Source of the DNA: Bacteroidota bacterium
Lineage (GTDB): Bacteria > Bacteroidota > Bacteroidia > Chitinophagales > Chitinophagaceae
Length of the DNA stretch: 64,000 nucleotides
Direction of reading: 5' to 3'
NCBI GenBank assembly: GCA_018266775.1
Contig: JAFDZS010000011.1
Span: forward strand, 193,245-257,244
Made by a program: the position numbers and the translations under genes. This document shows, in pieces, positions 35,039 to 43,177 of this stretch. Numbering within the stretch: position 1 is the stretch's first letter; every line of letters starts with the position of its first letter. The notes under the pieces were generated by a model. That model was not told where the DNA came from, searched no databases, and was given only the letters and a program-made list of their open reading frames with translations.

Positions 35039-35794
35039 TCAGGGGTTCATAATACTGTCTGTAAGCTTAAGGTACAGGTATTTCAGTTTGGGATGATTAT
35101 TCAATGTACGCAGATGCCTGTCGAGCGTATATACATCATTGCGCCGGGCCGGGCCGGTTTGTACTGTTTTGGGAGAGAAGGTTTCAATGCGTTTTGTTGT
35201 TTCATTGATGAGCGGAAACAATAACTTGAAATCAATATGTTCTTTCTCACAAAATTCTTCCGCCATGGCATACAGGTGATTGGTAAAATTATTCACCACC
35301 ACCCCTGCCAAATGCAGCTTCAATCTGTCTTCGTCACCAGATCTTTTGACTATTGGTGATACTGTTTGCGCAAATGTTTCCAGTGTGCTGATCGTATATT
35401 CATTATTACCATCCACCATAAATGGAATCTGAGGTATTTGCTGTATTTCTTTGCGCAGGCTTTGAAAAGGATACAGTATGCCATAATTTTCAGAAATGCC
35501 TTTCAGCACATCTTTAGATACGGAGCCTGCGGTATGCACAATCATCCGGCTGCCCATCTGGAAAGATTTATTTAAATCGAACAACACGCCATCACTAATA
35601 GCCACCACGTATAAATCAGCAGTCATATCCGTTGTTCCATCGTAATTTGTATAGTTGCAACCCAGTTCTTCTGCCAGTATTTTTGCATGGGCAAGGTGGC
35701 GGCTCATCACCTGTATTACCTCATGCTGCTTTTGTTTAAATAACCTGCCCAATACTGTAGCTACATTGCCCGAACCTATAAGTACTATCCTCAT
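35039..35794 (-). CDS. Rossmann-like and DUF2520 domain protein
   Basis: A 251-residue cytosolic protein. The N-terminus is a dinucleotide-binding fold (MRIVLIGSGNVATVLGRLFK) similar to ProC and F420-NADP reductases, with VVAISDGVLFDL and RMIVHTAGSVSKDVL. The C-terminus is DUF2520 (LHLAGVVVNNFTNHLYAMAE, LFPLINETTKRIETFSPKTV, QTGPARRNDVYTLDRHLRTL). Proteins with this pair are conserved in Bacteroidota and are probably NAD(P)-dependent dehydrogenases of unknown substrate. Divergent from the alpha/beta hydrolase gene, whose ATG is 17 bases away. Confidence 0.88.
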   Translation of the reverse strand: MRIVLIGSGNVATVLGRLFKQKQHEVIQVMSRHLAHAKILAEELGCNYTNYDGTTDMTADLYVVAISDGVLFDLNKSFQMGSRMIVHTAGSVSKDVLKGISENYGILYPFQSLRKEIQQIPQIPFMVDGNNEYTISTLETFAQTVSPIVKRSGDEDRLKLHLAGVVVNNFTNHLYAMAEEFCEKEHIDFKLLFPLINETTKRIETFSPKTVQTGPARRNDVYTLDRHLRTLNNHPKLKYLYLKLTDSIMNP

Positions 35795-35810
35795 ACCTTA
35801 TCTTTATTAC

Positions 35811-36650
35811 ATGAATTTCGTGCAAAAATTAGGAATTGTTTACATTCAAACAAAATTTAAAGTGCTTGGCGTGTTTTCCAAACAGTATGCTGCCCGGCAG
35901 GCATTTCAATTATTCTGCACACCACAGCTGCGGTCAAAAAGAAAAGGGGCGCCCGCAAATGCAGCACCATTGCGGTTTTCATTAAACGGCATTACTATTT
36001 GCGGGCACCGGTGGAACCACCCTCAGCCCAAAAAAGCATTGTTGCTCCACGGCTTTAACTCAGCAGCGTATAAATTTGAACGTTATGTGGAGCCATTGGT
36101 AAAGAAAGGCTATGAAGTGCTGGCTTTTGATGCACCGGCGCATGGTGACAGTGGCGGTAAACAGGTAAATGCCGTTGTTTACCGGGATATGATACTTGCG
36201 ATTCAATCTCAATTTGGCCCCATCAACAGTTTTATTGCGCACTCATTTGGCGGCATTGCCCTTTGCCTGGCACTGGAACAAATACCGAACACCAGCAGTA
36301 CAAAAGTAGTTTTGATTGCGCCTGCTACTGAAACCACATCTGCCATTGACAGCGCTTTTGCTATGCTGAAAATTAAAAATACAGCCATACGCTCCGCATT
36401 CGACAATATTATTAAACAAATTTCCGGTCATACGCCGGAATGGTTTTCCGTCAAAAGAATCATTCCGCATTTACAAGCCAATGTACTCTGGATTCATGAT
36501 GAAGATGATGATATTACTCCTTTGCAGGATGTACTTCCACTAAAGAATAATCCACCTGCCCATGTACAATTTTTAATTACCAAAGGGCTCGGGCACAGAA
36601 GAATTTATCATGATACTGAAGTAAAAAAAGCCATCATCGGTTTTCTTTGA
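35811..36650 (+). CDS. Alpha/beta-fold hydrolase
   Basis: A 279-residue alpha/beta hydrolase. I start at ATG 35811 (MNFVQKLGIVYIQTKFKVLG); the longer frame from 35655 would run through the divergent gene. Landmarks: KKALLLHGFNSAAYKFERYV oxyanion strand, LAFDAPAHGDSGG, nucleophile Ser in FIAHSFGGIALCLALEQ, acid in VLWIHDEDDDITPLQDV, and catalytic His in GLGHRRIYHD. No signal peptide; the substrate is unknown. Confidence 0.88.
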   Translation: MNFVQKLGIVYIQTKFKVLGVFSKQYAARQAFQLFCTPQLRSKRKGAPANAAPLRFSLNGITICGHRWNHPQPKKALLLHGFNSAAYKFERYVEPLVKKGYEVLAFDAPAHGDSGGKQVNAVVYRDMILAIQSQFGPINSFIAHSFGGIALCLALEQIPNTSSTKVVLIAPATETTSAIDSAFAMLKIKNTAIRSAFDNIIKQISGHTPEWFSVKRIIPHLQANVLWIHDEDDDITPLQDVLPLKNNPPAHVQFLITKGLGHRRIYHDTEVKKAIIGFL

Positions 36651-36753
36651 TCACACTTCAATGTACTATTTATCTATACATTCAGACCTGCAACACTGCA
36701 AAATAAATGCCCGTCAGCCTTGACATTAAAATAGTTTGAAGTGCTGATGTCTC

Positions 36754-36863
36754 CAAATAATAAAAGTTGCAAGGTTGAGTTTAGCGAAGGCGGGTATTGC
36801 AGTGATCAACCCGGTTTCGCTCCACTGGGTAAACACGCTCAACCCATCAACTTTTATAATTTC
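36754..36863. repeat. Dispersed hairpin repeat, copy A (110 bp)
   Basis: Bases 36754-36820 match 56769-56835 at 61 of 67 positions with no gaps. In this copy the outer arms CAAATAATAAAAGTTG..GGTTGAG and CTCAACC..CAACTTTTATAATTT are nearly complementary, and the inner GCGAAGGCGGGT faces ACCCGGTTTCGC, so the whole unit folds as one interrupted hairpin. It lies in the 420-base gap before topA. The rest of that gap (36651-36753 and 36864-37070) shows no gene; a 105-codon minus-strand frame across it has no recognisable content. Confidence 0.82.
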
Positions 36864-37070
36864 AGCCTTGCAGTTTTTTGAAGAAATATTTTGATTTTTC
36901 AATTTTAAACTAATATTGCAGTTGGAAACCACTACGCTGCCCGGGAAAATTATGATCAAAAATCTGGATAACATACAGCTACCAGGCGTTGATTTTTGTT
37001 TCGTTGGCGATGTGCAGTTTTCATTTTTTTGATCCAATAACACCGGTAAGCAGACAATATAATATAAACA

Positions 37071-39650
37071 ATGGCGAAAAACTTATTGATAGTAGAAAGT
37101 CCTGCAAAGGCAAAAACCATCGAGAACATTTTAGGCAAAGACTTTGAAGTGAAGAGTTGCTTCGGGCACATCCGTGACCTGGAGAAGAATGATATGGGCA
37201 TTGACATTGCCAATAATTTTCAGCCCAAATACATTGTATCGCCGGATAAAACAAAAGTGGTGAGCGACCTGAAAGCGCTGGCGAAAAAAAGCGATGAAGT
37301 ATGGCTGGCATCGGATGAGGACCGCGAAGGAGAAAGCATCAGCTGGCACCTGGCGGAAGTATTAAAGCTGAACCCCAAAACCACCAAGCGCATTGTATTT
37401 CACGAAATCACTAAGCCTGCCATTCAGAAAGCCGTACAAAATCCGCGTTTCATTAATATGGATTTGGTGAATGCCCAGCAGGCCCGCCGCGTTTTAGACA
37501 GGATTGTAGGTTTTGAATTAAGCCCGGTTTTATGGCGCAAGATTGGTATGAAAGGCGGGTTAAGCGCCGGACGTGTGCAGAGTGTGGCGGTAAAACTAAT
37601 TGTAGAAAAAGAAAGGGAGATCAACCAGTTTGTACCGGTAAGCAGTTTTAAAGTGGAAGCCCTTTTGGCTGCAACAGATTTGGCCAAACGTGCTGTAACT
37701 TTTAAAGCAGAAGGCAGCAAATTCAGTAATGCCGCAGATGCAGAAAAATTTCTGCAAAGCTGTATCGGTGCAAAATACTCCGTTAAAGACATACAGGTAC
37801 GCCCCGGCAAACGTACACCGGCAGCGCCATTCACCACATCTACCCTGCAGCAGGAAGCCAGCCGTAAACTGGGTTATGGCGTAAGCAAAACCATGTTGCT
37901 GGCCCAACGCTTATATGAAAGCGGTAAGATCACTTATATGCGTACCGACAGTGTGAACCTGAGTGATACGGCAATGGATGCGATTAAAAATGAAATTGGA
38001 AAAAGTTTTGGCGATAACTATTTGCAAATTCGCAAATACAAAAATAAAAACGATAGTGCACAGGAAGCGCATGAAGCCATACGCCCCACATACATGGAAA
38101 ACCGTTCCGTTGATGATTATGAACTGAACCGTTTGTATGAACTGATCTGGAAAAGAACGATTGCTTCGCAAATGGCCGATGCAGAACTGGAGAATACCAC
38201 TGCGAAGATCAACATCAGCACAAACAATGAAGAATTAACAGCCAGCGGACAGGTGATTAAGTTTGATGGGTTTTTGAAAGTGTATCTTGAAGGCAATGAT
38301 GATGATGATGCATCGGACAGTGATGAAAGCCGTTTACCGGATTTAGCTGTTGGCCAGGTGCTTGATTTTAAACAAATGACCGCCACGGAAAGATTTACCA
38401 AACACAGCCCAAGATATACTGAAGCCTCGCTGGTAAAAAAATTAGAAGAGCTGGGCATTGGCAGGCCGAGTACTTACGCCCCCACCATCAGCACCATCAT
38501 TAAAAGAACGTATGTAGAGAAGAAAGAAAAAGAAGGTGTAAAACGGGAGTACCGCATTTTAAAATTGAAAGATGATAAAGTGCAAAAGATAGCCGAACTG
38601 GAAACCACCGGTGCAGAAAAAAATAAATTATTCCCCACCGATTTAGGTTTGGTGGTAACGGATTTCCTGAACCAGCATTTTGATAAAGTGATGGACTACG
38701 GCTTTACTGCCGAAATAGAGAAAGAGTTTGACGAAATAGCCGAAGGCAAACTGGTATGGAATAATATGGTGAGTGATTTTTACACTCCCTTTCATGAAGG
38801 TGTTGAACACACACTGGAAAATGCAGAACGTGCTGTTGGTGAAAGAGCATTGGGCACCGACCCTGAATCGGGTAAACCGGTAATTGCCCGCATGGGCCGC
38901 TATGGTCCAATGGTACAGGTAGGCATACCCGATGATGAGGAAAAGCCCCGCTTTGCCAAACTGAAAGCATCACAAAGTATTGAAACCATTTCATTAGATG
39001 AAGCGCTGGAATTATTTAAACTGGGCGCTCCTATTGGTGAATATGAAGGCCAGGAAGTATCGGTAAACATTGGGCGCTTTGGCCCCTACGTAAAACATGG
39101 CGACCAGTTTATTTCATTGCCCCGTGGCGAAGAACCCGGTGATGTTGACCTGGAACGTGCCGTAGAAATCATCCAGGCTAAAAGGATTGAAGATGCACCC
39201 ATCGGTTTTTATGAAGAAAAACCAGTAACCAAAGGGCGTGGGCGGTTTGGGCCATTTATTAAATGGAACGATATGTTCATTAATGTGCCTGCCCGATATA
39301 ATTTTGATGCCTTAAAACAGCAGGATATCAACCAGCTTATTGAAGCTAAAATTGCCAAGGAAGCCAACCGCTATATACAGCAATGGCCCGATGAAAAAAT
39401 CTCCATTGAAAACGGCCGCTGGGGACCTGAACTGGTGTACAGCAAAAAGCGTTTGCGTTTGCCCCGTGGTAAATACACCAATGAGCAATTGGCCGTATTA
39501 TCGCTGGATGAAGTAAAAGCATTGATTACTGCGCAAGACCCCAAAGCATTTGAAAAGAAAGGGAAAGTGGTGAAGAAAGAAACAGTGAAAAAAGCGGCAG
39601 CAGCAAAACCTAAGAAAACAGCGGTTAAAAATAAGGCTGCCAAAAAATAG
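37071..39650 (+). CDS. topA: DNA topoisomerase I
   Basis: An 859-residue type IA topoisomerase that relaxes negative supercoils. Visible parts are the Toprim domain (LLIVESPAKAKTIENILGKD, acidic DEDREGESISWHLAE), the active-site Tyr in SGKITYMRTDSVNLSD, the VNAQQARRVLDRIVGFELSP and GLSAGRVQSVAVKLIVEKER blocks and the closing GIGRPSTYAPTISTIIKRTY. Instead of C-terminal zinc fingers there are repeated GRFGP(Y/F)(V/I)K modules (IARMGRYGPMVQVG, NIGRFGPYVKHGDQFISLPR, GRGRFGPFIKWNDMF) and a Lys/Ala-rich tail, the usual Bacteroidota form. A strong intrinsic terminator follows at 39729. Confidence 0.97.
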   Translation: MAKNLLIVESPAKAKTIENILGKDFEVKSCFGHIRDLEKNDMGIDIANNFQPKYIVSPDKTKVVSDLKALAKKSDEVWLASDEDREGESISWHLAEVLKLNPKTTKRIVFHEITKPAIQKAVQNPRFINMDLVNAQQARRVLDRIVGFELSPVLWRKIGMKGGLSAGRVQSVAVKLIVEKEREINQFVPVSSFKVEALLAATDLAKRAVTFKAEGSKFSNAADAEKFLQSCIGAKYSVKDIQVRPGKRTPAAPFTTSTLQQEASRKLGYGVSKTMLLAQRLYESGKITYMRTDSVNLSDTAMDAIKNEIGKSFGDNYLQIRKYKNKNDSAQEAHEAIRPTYMENRSVDDYELNRLYELIWKRTIASQMADAELENTTAKINISTNNEELTASGQVIKFDGFLKVYLEGNDDDDASDSDESRLPDLAVGQVLDFKQMTATERFTKHSPRYTEASLVKKLEELGIGRPSTYAPTISTIIKRTYVEKKEKEGVKREYRILKLKDDKVQKIAELETTGAEKNKLFPTDLGLVVTDFLNQHFDKVMDYGFTAEIEKEFDEIAEGKLVWNNMVSDFYTPFHEGVEHTLENAERAVGERALGTDPESGKPVIARMGRYGPMVQVGIPDDEEKPRFAKLKASQSIETISLDEALELFKLGAPIGEYEGQEVSVNIGRFGPYVKHGDQFISLPRGEEPGDVDLERAVEIIQAKRIEDAPIGFYEEKPVTKGRGRFGPFIKWNDMFINVPARYNFDALKQQDINQLIEAKIAKEANRYIQQWPDEKISIENGRWGPELVYSKKRLRLPRGKYTNEQLAVLSLDEVKALITAQDPKAFEKKGKVVKKETVKKAAAAKPKKTAVKNKAAKK

Positions 39651-39728
39651 TTTTTGATAATTGTCAATGAATGCTCAGGAAACTGTTCCTGCATTTTCTT
39701 AACAGATCGATAAACAGGTATATCATAT

Positions 39729-39764
39729 ACAAGCCGGTTGAAGCAGTTCACCCGGCTTGTTTTA
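39729..39764 (+). terminator. Intrinsic terminator after topA
   Basis: ACAAGCCGG (39729-39737) pairs with CCGGCTTGT (39752-39760); an inner TGAA/TTCA pair extends the stem after one mismatch, with loop GCAG. TTTTATAAT follows. It ends the topA transcript about 80 bases after the stop. Confidence 0.85.
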
Positions 39765-40057
39765 TAATGGGATTTTTAAAAGAAATAATTCAAACCACAT
39801 TGATTTATTGCCTCTTAAACAGCCATATAACCACAATTCGGATATGGCAAACAGTTAGTTTAAGTAATACTGGTAATGAACTGCGCAATGATATTTTATT
39901 ATCTGATTCATATTTTCAACGCATGGCTCCAACATCAATCATAACAGTACATGACGGATCTCATAATGTGAAGTATCAACTTAAATGTAAATTGTACACA
40001 ATGGTGTAGTATACTTACTACAGGCTTTATTGGCAAATTATTTTAACCTTATCCAGC
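39765..40057. other. Gene-free interval before the PAS kinase gene
   Basis: A plus-strand frame covers 39671-40009 but starts before the terminator, has no recognisable content and no upstream signal, so I do not call it. A short inverted repeat GTAGTA..TACTAC lies at about 40006-40021. No convincing consensus promoter is seen. Confidence 0.5.
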
Positions 40058-43000
40058 ATGTTGCTGCAGCCTGAAAATAATGTAACTTCAATAACCAAAG
40101 GTTCAGTTCTGTATAAACAGATCGGTTATCTCAATGCTATTATTGAAAATTCTTTTGATGCCATTGTCACAAGAGGGATGGATCATAAAATCATTACCTG
40201 GAACAAGGGTGCGGAAAAATTATTCGGCTTTACCAAAGGGCAGGCATTAGGAAGACGTGCCAGGGATATGGGCTGGGTACGCTTCAGTAAAGCTGTGATA
40301 GAAGAAGTAGATCATACATTGCAGCATGAGGGTACATGGAAATCGGAACAGGTATTTTATCACAGCAACGGAAACCGGTTTATTGGTGCCGTTACAGCAC
40401 ACCGGATTTATGATGATAACAAATATGAGTGTTGCGAAATGTTTATCATCAGGGACATTACATTACAAAAACAATTTGAAGAACAACTGCTGCAGCAAAA
40501 AAACAAACTGGAGCAGGAAGTATCAGAAAAAAATAAACAACTCACTTACTCTGAAAACCGTTTCAGGGCAATGATCGAGAATAATGCTGAGGCCATTGTA
40601 CTGATCGATCAATCGGGTGTTATTTTTTTCAGGAGTGCTGCAGCAGAGCGCTTAACAGGCTGGACAAACGAAGAAGCTATGCAGCCGGGATTTTTTCAAA
40701 AGGTTATTTACAGGGAAGACCGTGAAAAATTTTTGGGCTTTATTGCTGCTGCAATGCAAAACCCCGGTAAAATCATTCCTACATCCTATCGCTCCACCCA
40801 TAAAGATGGCAATATACAACACATGGAAGGCACGCTGGTTAACCTGCTGCAAAATGAAGAAGTGCATGGCATTGTTTTTAATGCCAAAGATGTAACTGAA
40901 AGAATACAGAAAGAACAGGAGCTAGATATCAGAAAGAAACAGATACAGGCAAGGGAACAATTACTGGAGTTGTTTATTAAACACAGCCCCGCTTCCATTG
41001 CCATGTTTGATAACCAGATGCGGTACATGGTGGTTAGCCCACGGTGGTTAAAAGATTATAACCTGGTACAGGAAGATATCACAGGCAAAAGCCACTATGA
41101 TGTTTTTCCGGAAATTGGCGAGGAGTGGAAACGTGTTCATCAACGTTGCCTTAGGGGCGGGCATTTAAAAAAAGAAGAAGACAAATTTGTCAGGCCCAAT
41201 GGTAACGTACAATGGCTGCGTTGGGAAATTGTACCCTGGCGGCACACCAATGGTGTAATAGGCGGTATTATCATTTTTACTGAAGATATTACAGAACGCA
41301 AGACAGCTGCAGAAGTTATTCAAAAAAGTGAAACGCAATACCGTACCCTGGTGGAAAGAATCTCGGATGGGTTTATTGCACTTGATAAAGACTACTGCTT
41401 CACCTTTATTAATAAAGCAGGGGAAGAAATGCTGAGCAGGCCTGCTCAGTTGCTGACAGGTAAAAACATCTGGCATGAATTTCCTGAAGCAGTACACCAG
41501 ATATTTTACGAAGCATGCGCCAGGGCCATGCGCACCCAAAAGTATATCAGTACAGAAGGATTTTCGTATGCGGCTAACCGATGGGTGCATATAAACATAT
41601 ATCCATCACCAACGGGTTTGTCCGTTTTTTTCAGGGATATCAACCTGCAAAAAGAAGCTGCGCTTGAGGCAGAAAAAAATAAAAAAGAAGCTGAAAAAAA
41701 TGACCTGATACGGAAAAAGATCATGGCGGCTGCTTTAGATGCCATCATTTATATAGATAAAAAAGGAAACGTTATAGCCTGGAATGAGCAGGCCGAAAAA
41801 GTTTTTGGCTGGAAAGCGGAAGAAATTACAGGTAAGAACATAGTGGAAAAGCTGGTACCCTCACAGTATCCTAAAATACACAGCATGGGTTTTGACGATT
41901 ACAGTAAAACTGCAGGTGCACAACTGATGCTGAATACCATTGTGGAGAAAAATGCATTGCACCGCTCAGGCAAAATATTCCCGGTGGAGTTTTTTATTGT
42001 ACCCATTGACCAGGAAGATGATTTGTATTACTGTGCTTTTGCCAGGGATATTACAGAAAGAAAAGAAAGTGAAATCAAATTATTAAACAGTTTGGAGCAG
42101 CAGGAAATTCTGACCACAAGGTTTTCAGCCATCATTAATGCTTTGCCGGCCAATATTGCCCTGTTAGATAAAGAAGGCTTTATAATTGAAGTGAATGAAG
42201 CATGGAAAACTTTTTCAACTGAAAATCAATACACCGGTAACAACTTTTGTATTGGGGACAATTATATCAGCATAGCACTTGGTGCGGGTGGCAACGAAAG
42301 TAAGGATGGACAAAAAGTTGCCAACGGTATCAGGAAAGTGCTCAACCGTACCCTCAACGAATTTGTGCATGAATATCCCAGTCACAGCACTGAAAAAGAA
42401 AGGTGGTTCCGTATGGTGGTAACGCCAATTAATTCCGGCCATGAACCTGGAGTGGTGGTAATGCATATTGATATCAGTGAACTGCGCCGGCTGGAAAAAG
42501 AAAGGATGCAGGAGCAGTTGGAAGAACAGCGGAAAATATCACGTGTTATAGTGCAGGCGCAGGAAAAAGAAAGAACTGCCATAGGTATTGAACTTCATGA
42601 TAACCTGAACCAGTTACTGGCCGGCATCAACATATATTTATCGCTGGCGCAGAAAAACGAAAGCAAAAGCGGGGAATATATTCAGAATGCGATGACCAGT
42701 ATACAGGAGGCCATTGTGCAAAGCCGCAAGCTGTCGCATGAACTGGTAACACCCGATTTTTCGGCTGTTAAATTGCAGGATATGATTGATAAACTGGGTA
42801 AAATCATGCTGGAGAATGCCGGCATAACCGTAACGTTAAATGCCAAACGCTGTAATGAAAAACCGCTGACCAATGAACATAAACTGGCTATTTACCGCAT
42901 TGCGCAGGAACAGTGCAATAACATCATCAAATATGCGCAGGCTAACAATGTAAACATTATTCTCAATACCACTTCCCGCGCTTTTACCATGATTATTACC

Positions 43001-43171
43001 GATGATGGTGTTGGTATGGAAAAGAATCAAACCATGAACGGCATTGGTATGAATAATATCCGCAGCCGGCTGAGTATTTTTAACGGTAAAGTGGAAATCA
43101 TCTCTGCACCGGGCAAAGGTTTTACACTCGGCATCAGTATACCGATGAAAGCGAATAAAGTGGAATGCTGA
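40058..43171 (+). CDS. Multi-PAS sensor histidine kinase, HisKA_3 type
   Basis: A 1037-residue soluble sensor kinase with no transmembrane segment. At least six PAS-like units can be picked out from repeated blocks such as ITWNKGAEKLFGFTKGQALG, VIFFRSAAAERLTGWTNEEA, CFTFINKAGEEMLSRPAQLL, VIAWNEQAEKVFGWKAEEIT and closing FARDITERK-type strands. Two coiled segments link them (QLLQQKNKLEQEVSEKNKQL). The dimerisation/phosphoacceptor helix is EKERTAIGIELHDNLNQLLA with His847, then a HATPase_c domain with N-box RIAQEQCNNIIKYAQANNVN and G-box IITDDGVGMEKNQ and GIGMNNIRSRLSIF. This NarX/LytS-like type phosphorylates a LuxR-family response regulator, but no regulator is adjacent. Its stop is 6 bases from the convergent P-type ATPase gene. 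Confidence 0.93.
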   Translation: MLLQPENNVTSITKGSVLYKQIGYLNAIIENSFDAIVTRGMDHKIITWNKGAEKLFGFTKGQALGRRARDMGWVRFSKAVIEEVDHTLQHEGTWKSEQVFYHSNGNRFIGAVTAHRIYDDNKYECCEMFIIRDITLQKQFEEQLLQQKNKLEQEVSEKNKQLTYSENRFRAMIENNAEAIVLIDQSGVIFFRSAAAERLTGWTNEEAMQPGFFQKVIYREDREKFLGFIAAAMQNPGKIIPTSYRSTHKDGNIQHMEGTLVNLLQNEEVHGIVFNAKDVTERIQKEQELDIRKKQIQAREQLLELFIKHSPASIAMFDNQMRYMVVSPRWLKDYNLVQEDITGKSHYDVFPEIGEEWKRVHQRCLRGGHLKKEEDKFVRPNGNVQWLRWEIVPWRHTNGVIGGIIIFTEDITERKTAAEVIQKSETQYRTLVERISDGFIALDKDYCFTFINKAGEEMLSRPAQLLTGKNIWHEFPEAVHQIFYEACARAMRTQKYISTEGFSYAANRWVHINIYPSPTGLSVFFRDINLQKEAALEAEKNKKEAEKNDLIRKKIMAAALDAIIYIDKKGNVIAWNEQAEKVFGWKAEEITGKNIVEKLVPSQYPKIHSMGFDDYSKTAGAQLMLNTIVEKNALHRSGKIFPVEFFIVPIDQEDDLYYCAFARDITERKESEIKLLNSLEQQEILTTRFSAIINALPANIALLDKEGFIIEVNEAWKTFSTENQYTGNNFCIGDNYISIALGAGGNESKDGQKVANGIRKVLNRTLNEFVHEYPSHSTEKERWFRMVVTPINSGHEPGVVVMHIDISELRRLEKERMQEQLEEQRKISRVIVQAQEKERTAIGIELHDNLNQLLAGINIYLSLAQKNESKSGEYIQNAMTSIQEAIVQSRKLSHELVTPDFSAVKLQDMIDKLGKIMLENAGITVTLNAKRCNEKPLTNEHKLAIYRIAQEQCNNIIKYAQANNVNIILNTTSRAFTMIITDDGVGMEKNQTMNGIGMNNIRSRLSIFNGKVEIISAPGKGFTLGISIPMKANKVEC

Positions 43172-43177
43172 GTATAT

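Noticed and set aside
36726-37043. 105-codon minus-strand frame in the gap before topA
   Set aside because: It runs through the dispersed hairpin repeat and has no recognisable domain, promoter or signal peptide.
39671-40009. 112-codon plus-strand frame after topA
   Set aside because: It contains the topA terminator hairpin and has no domain; random open frame.
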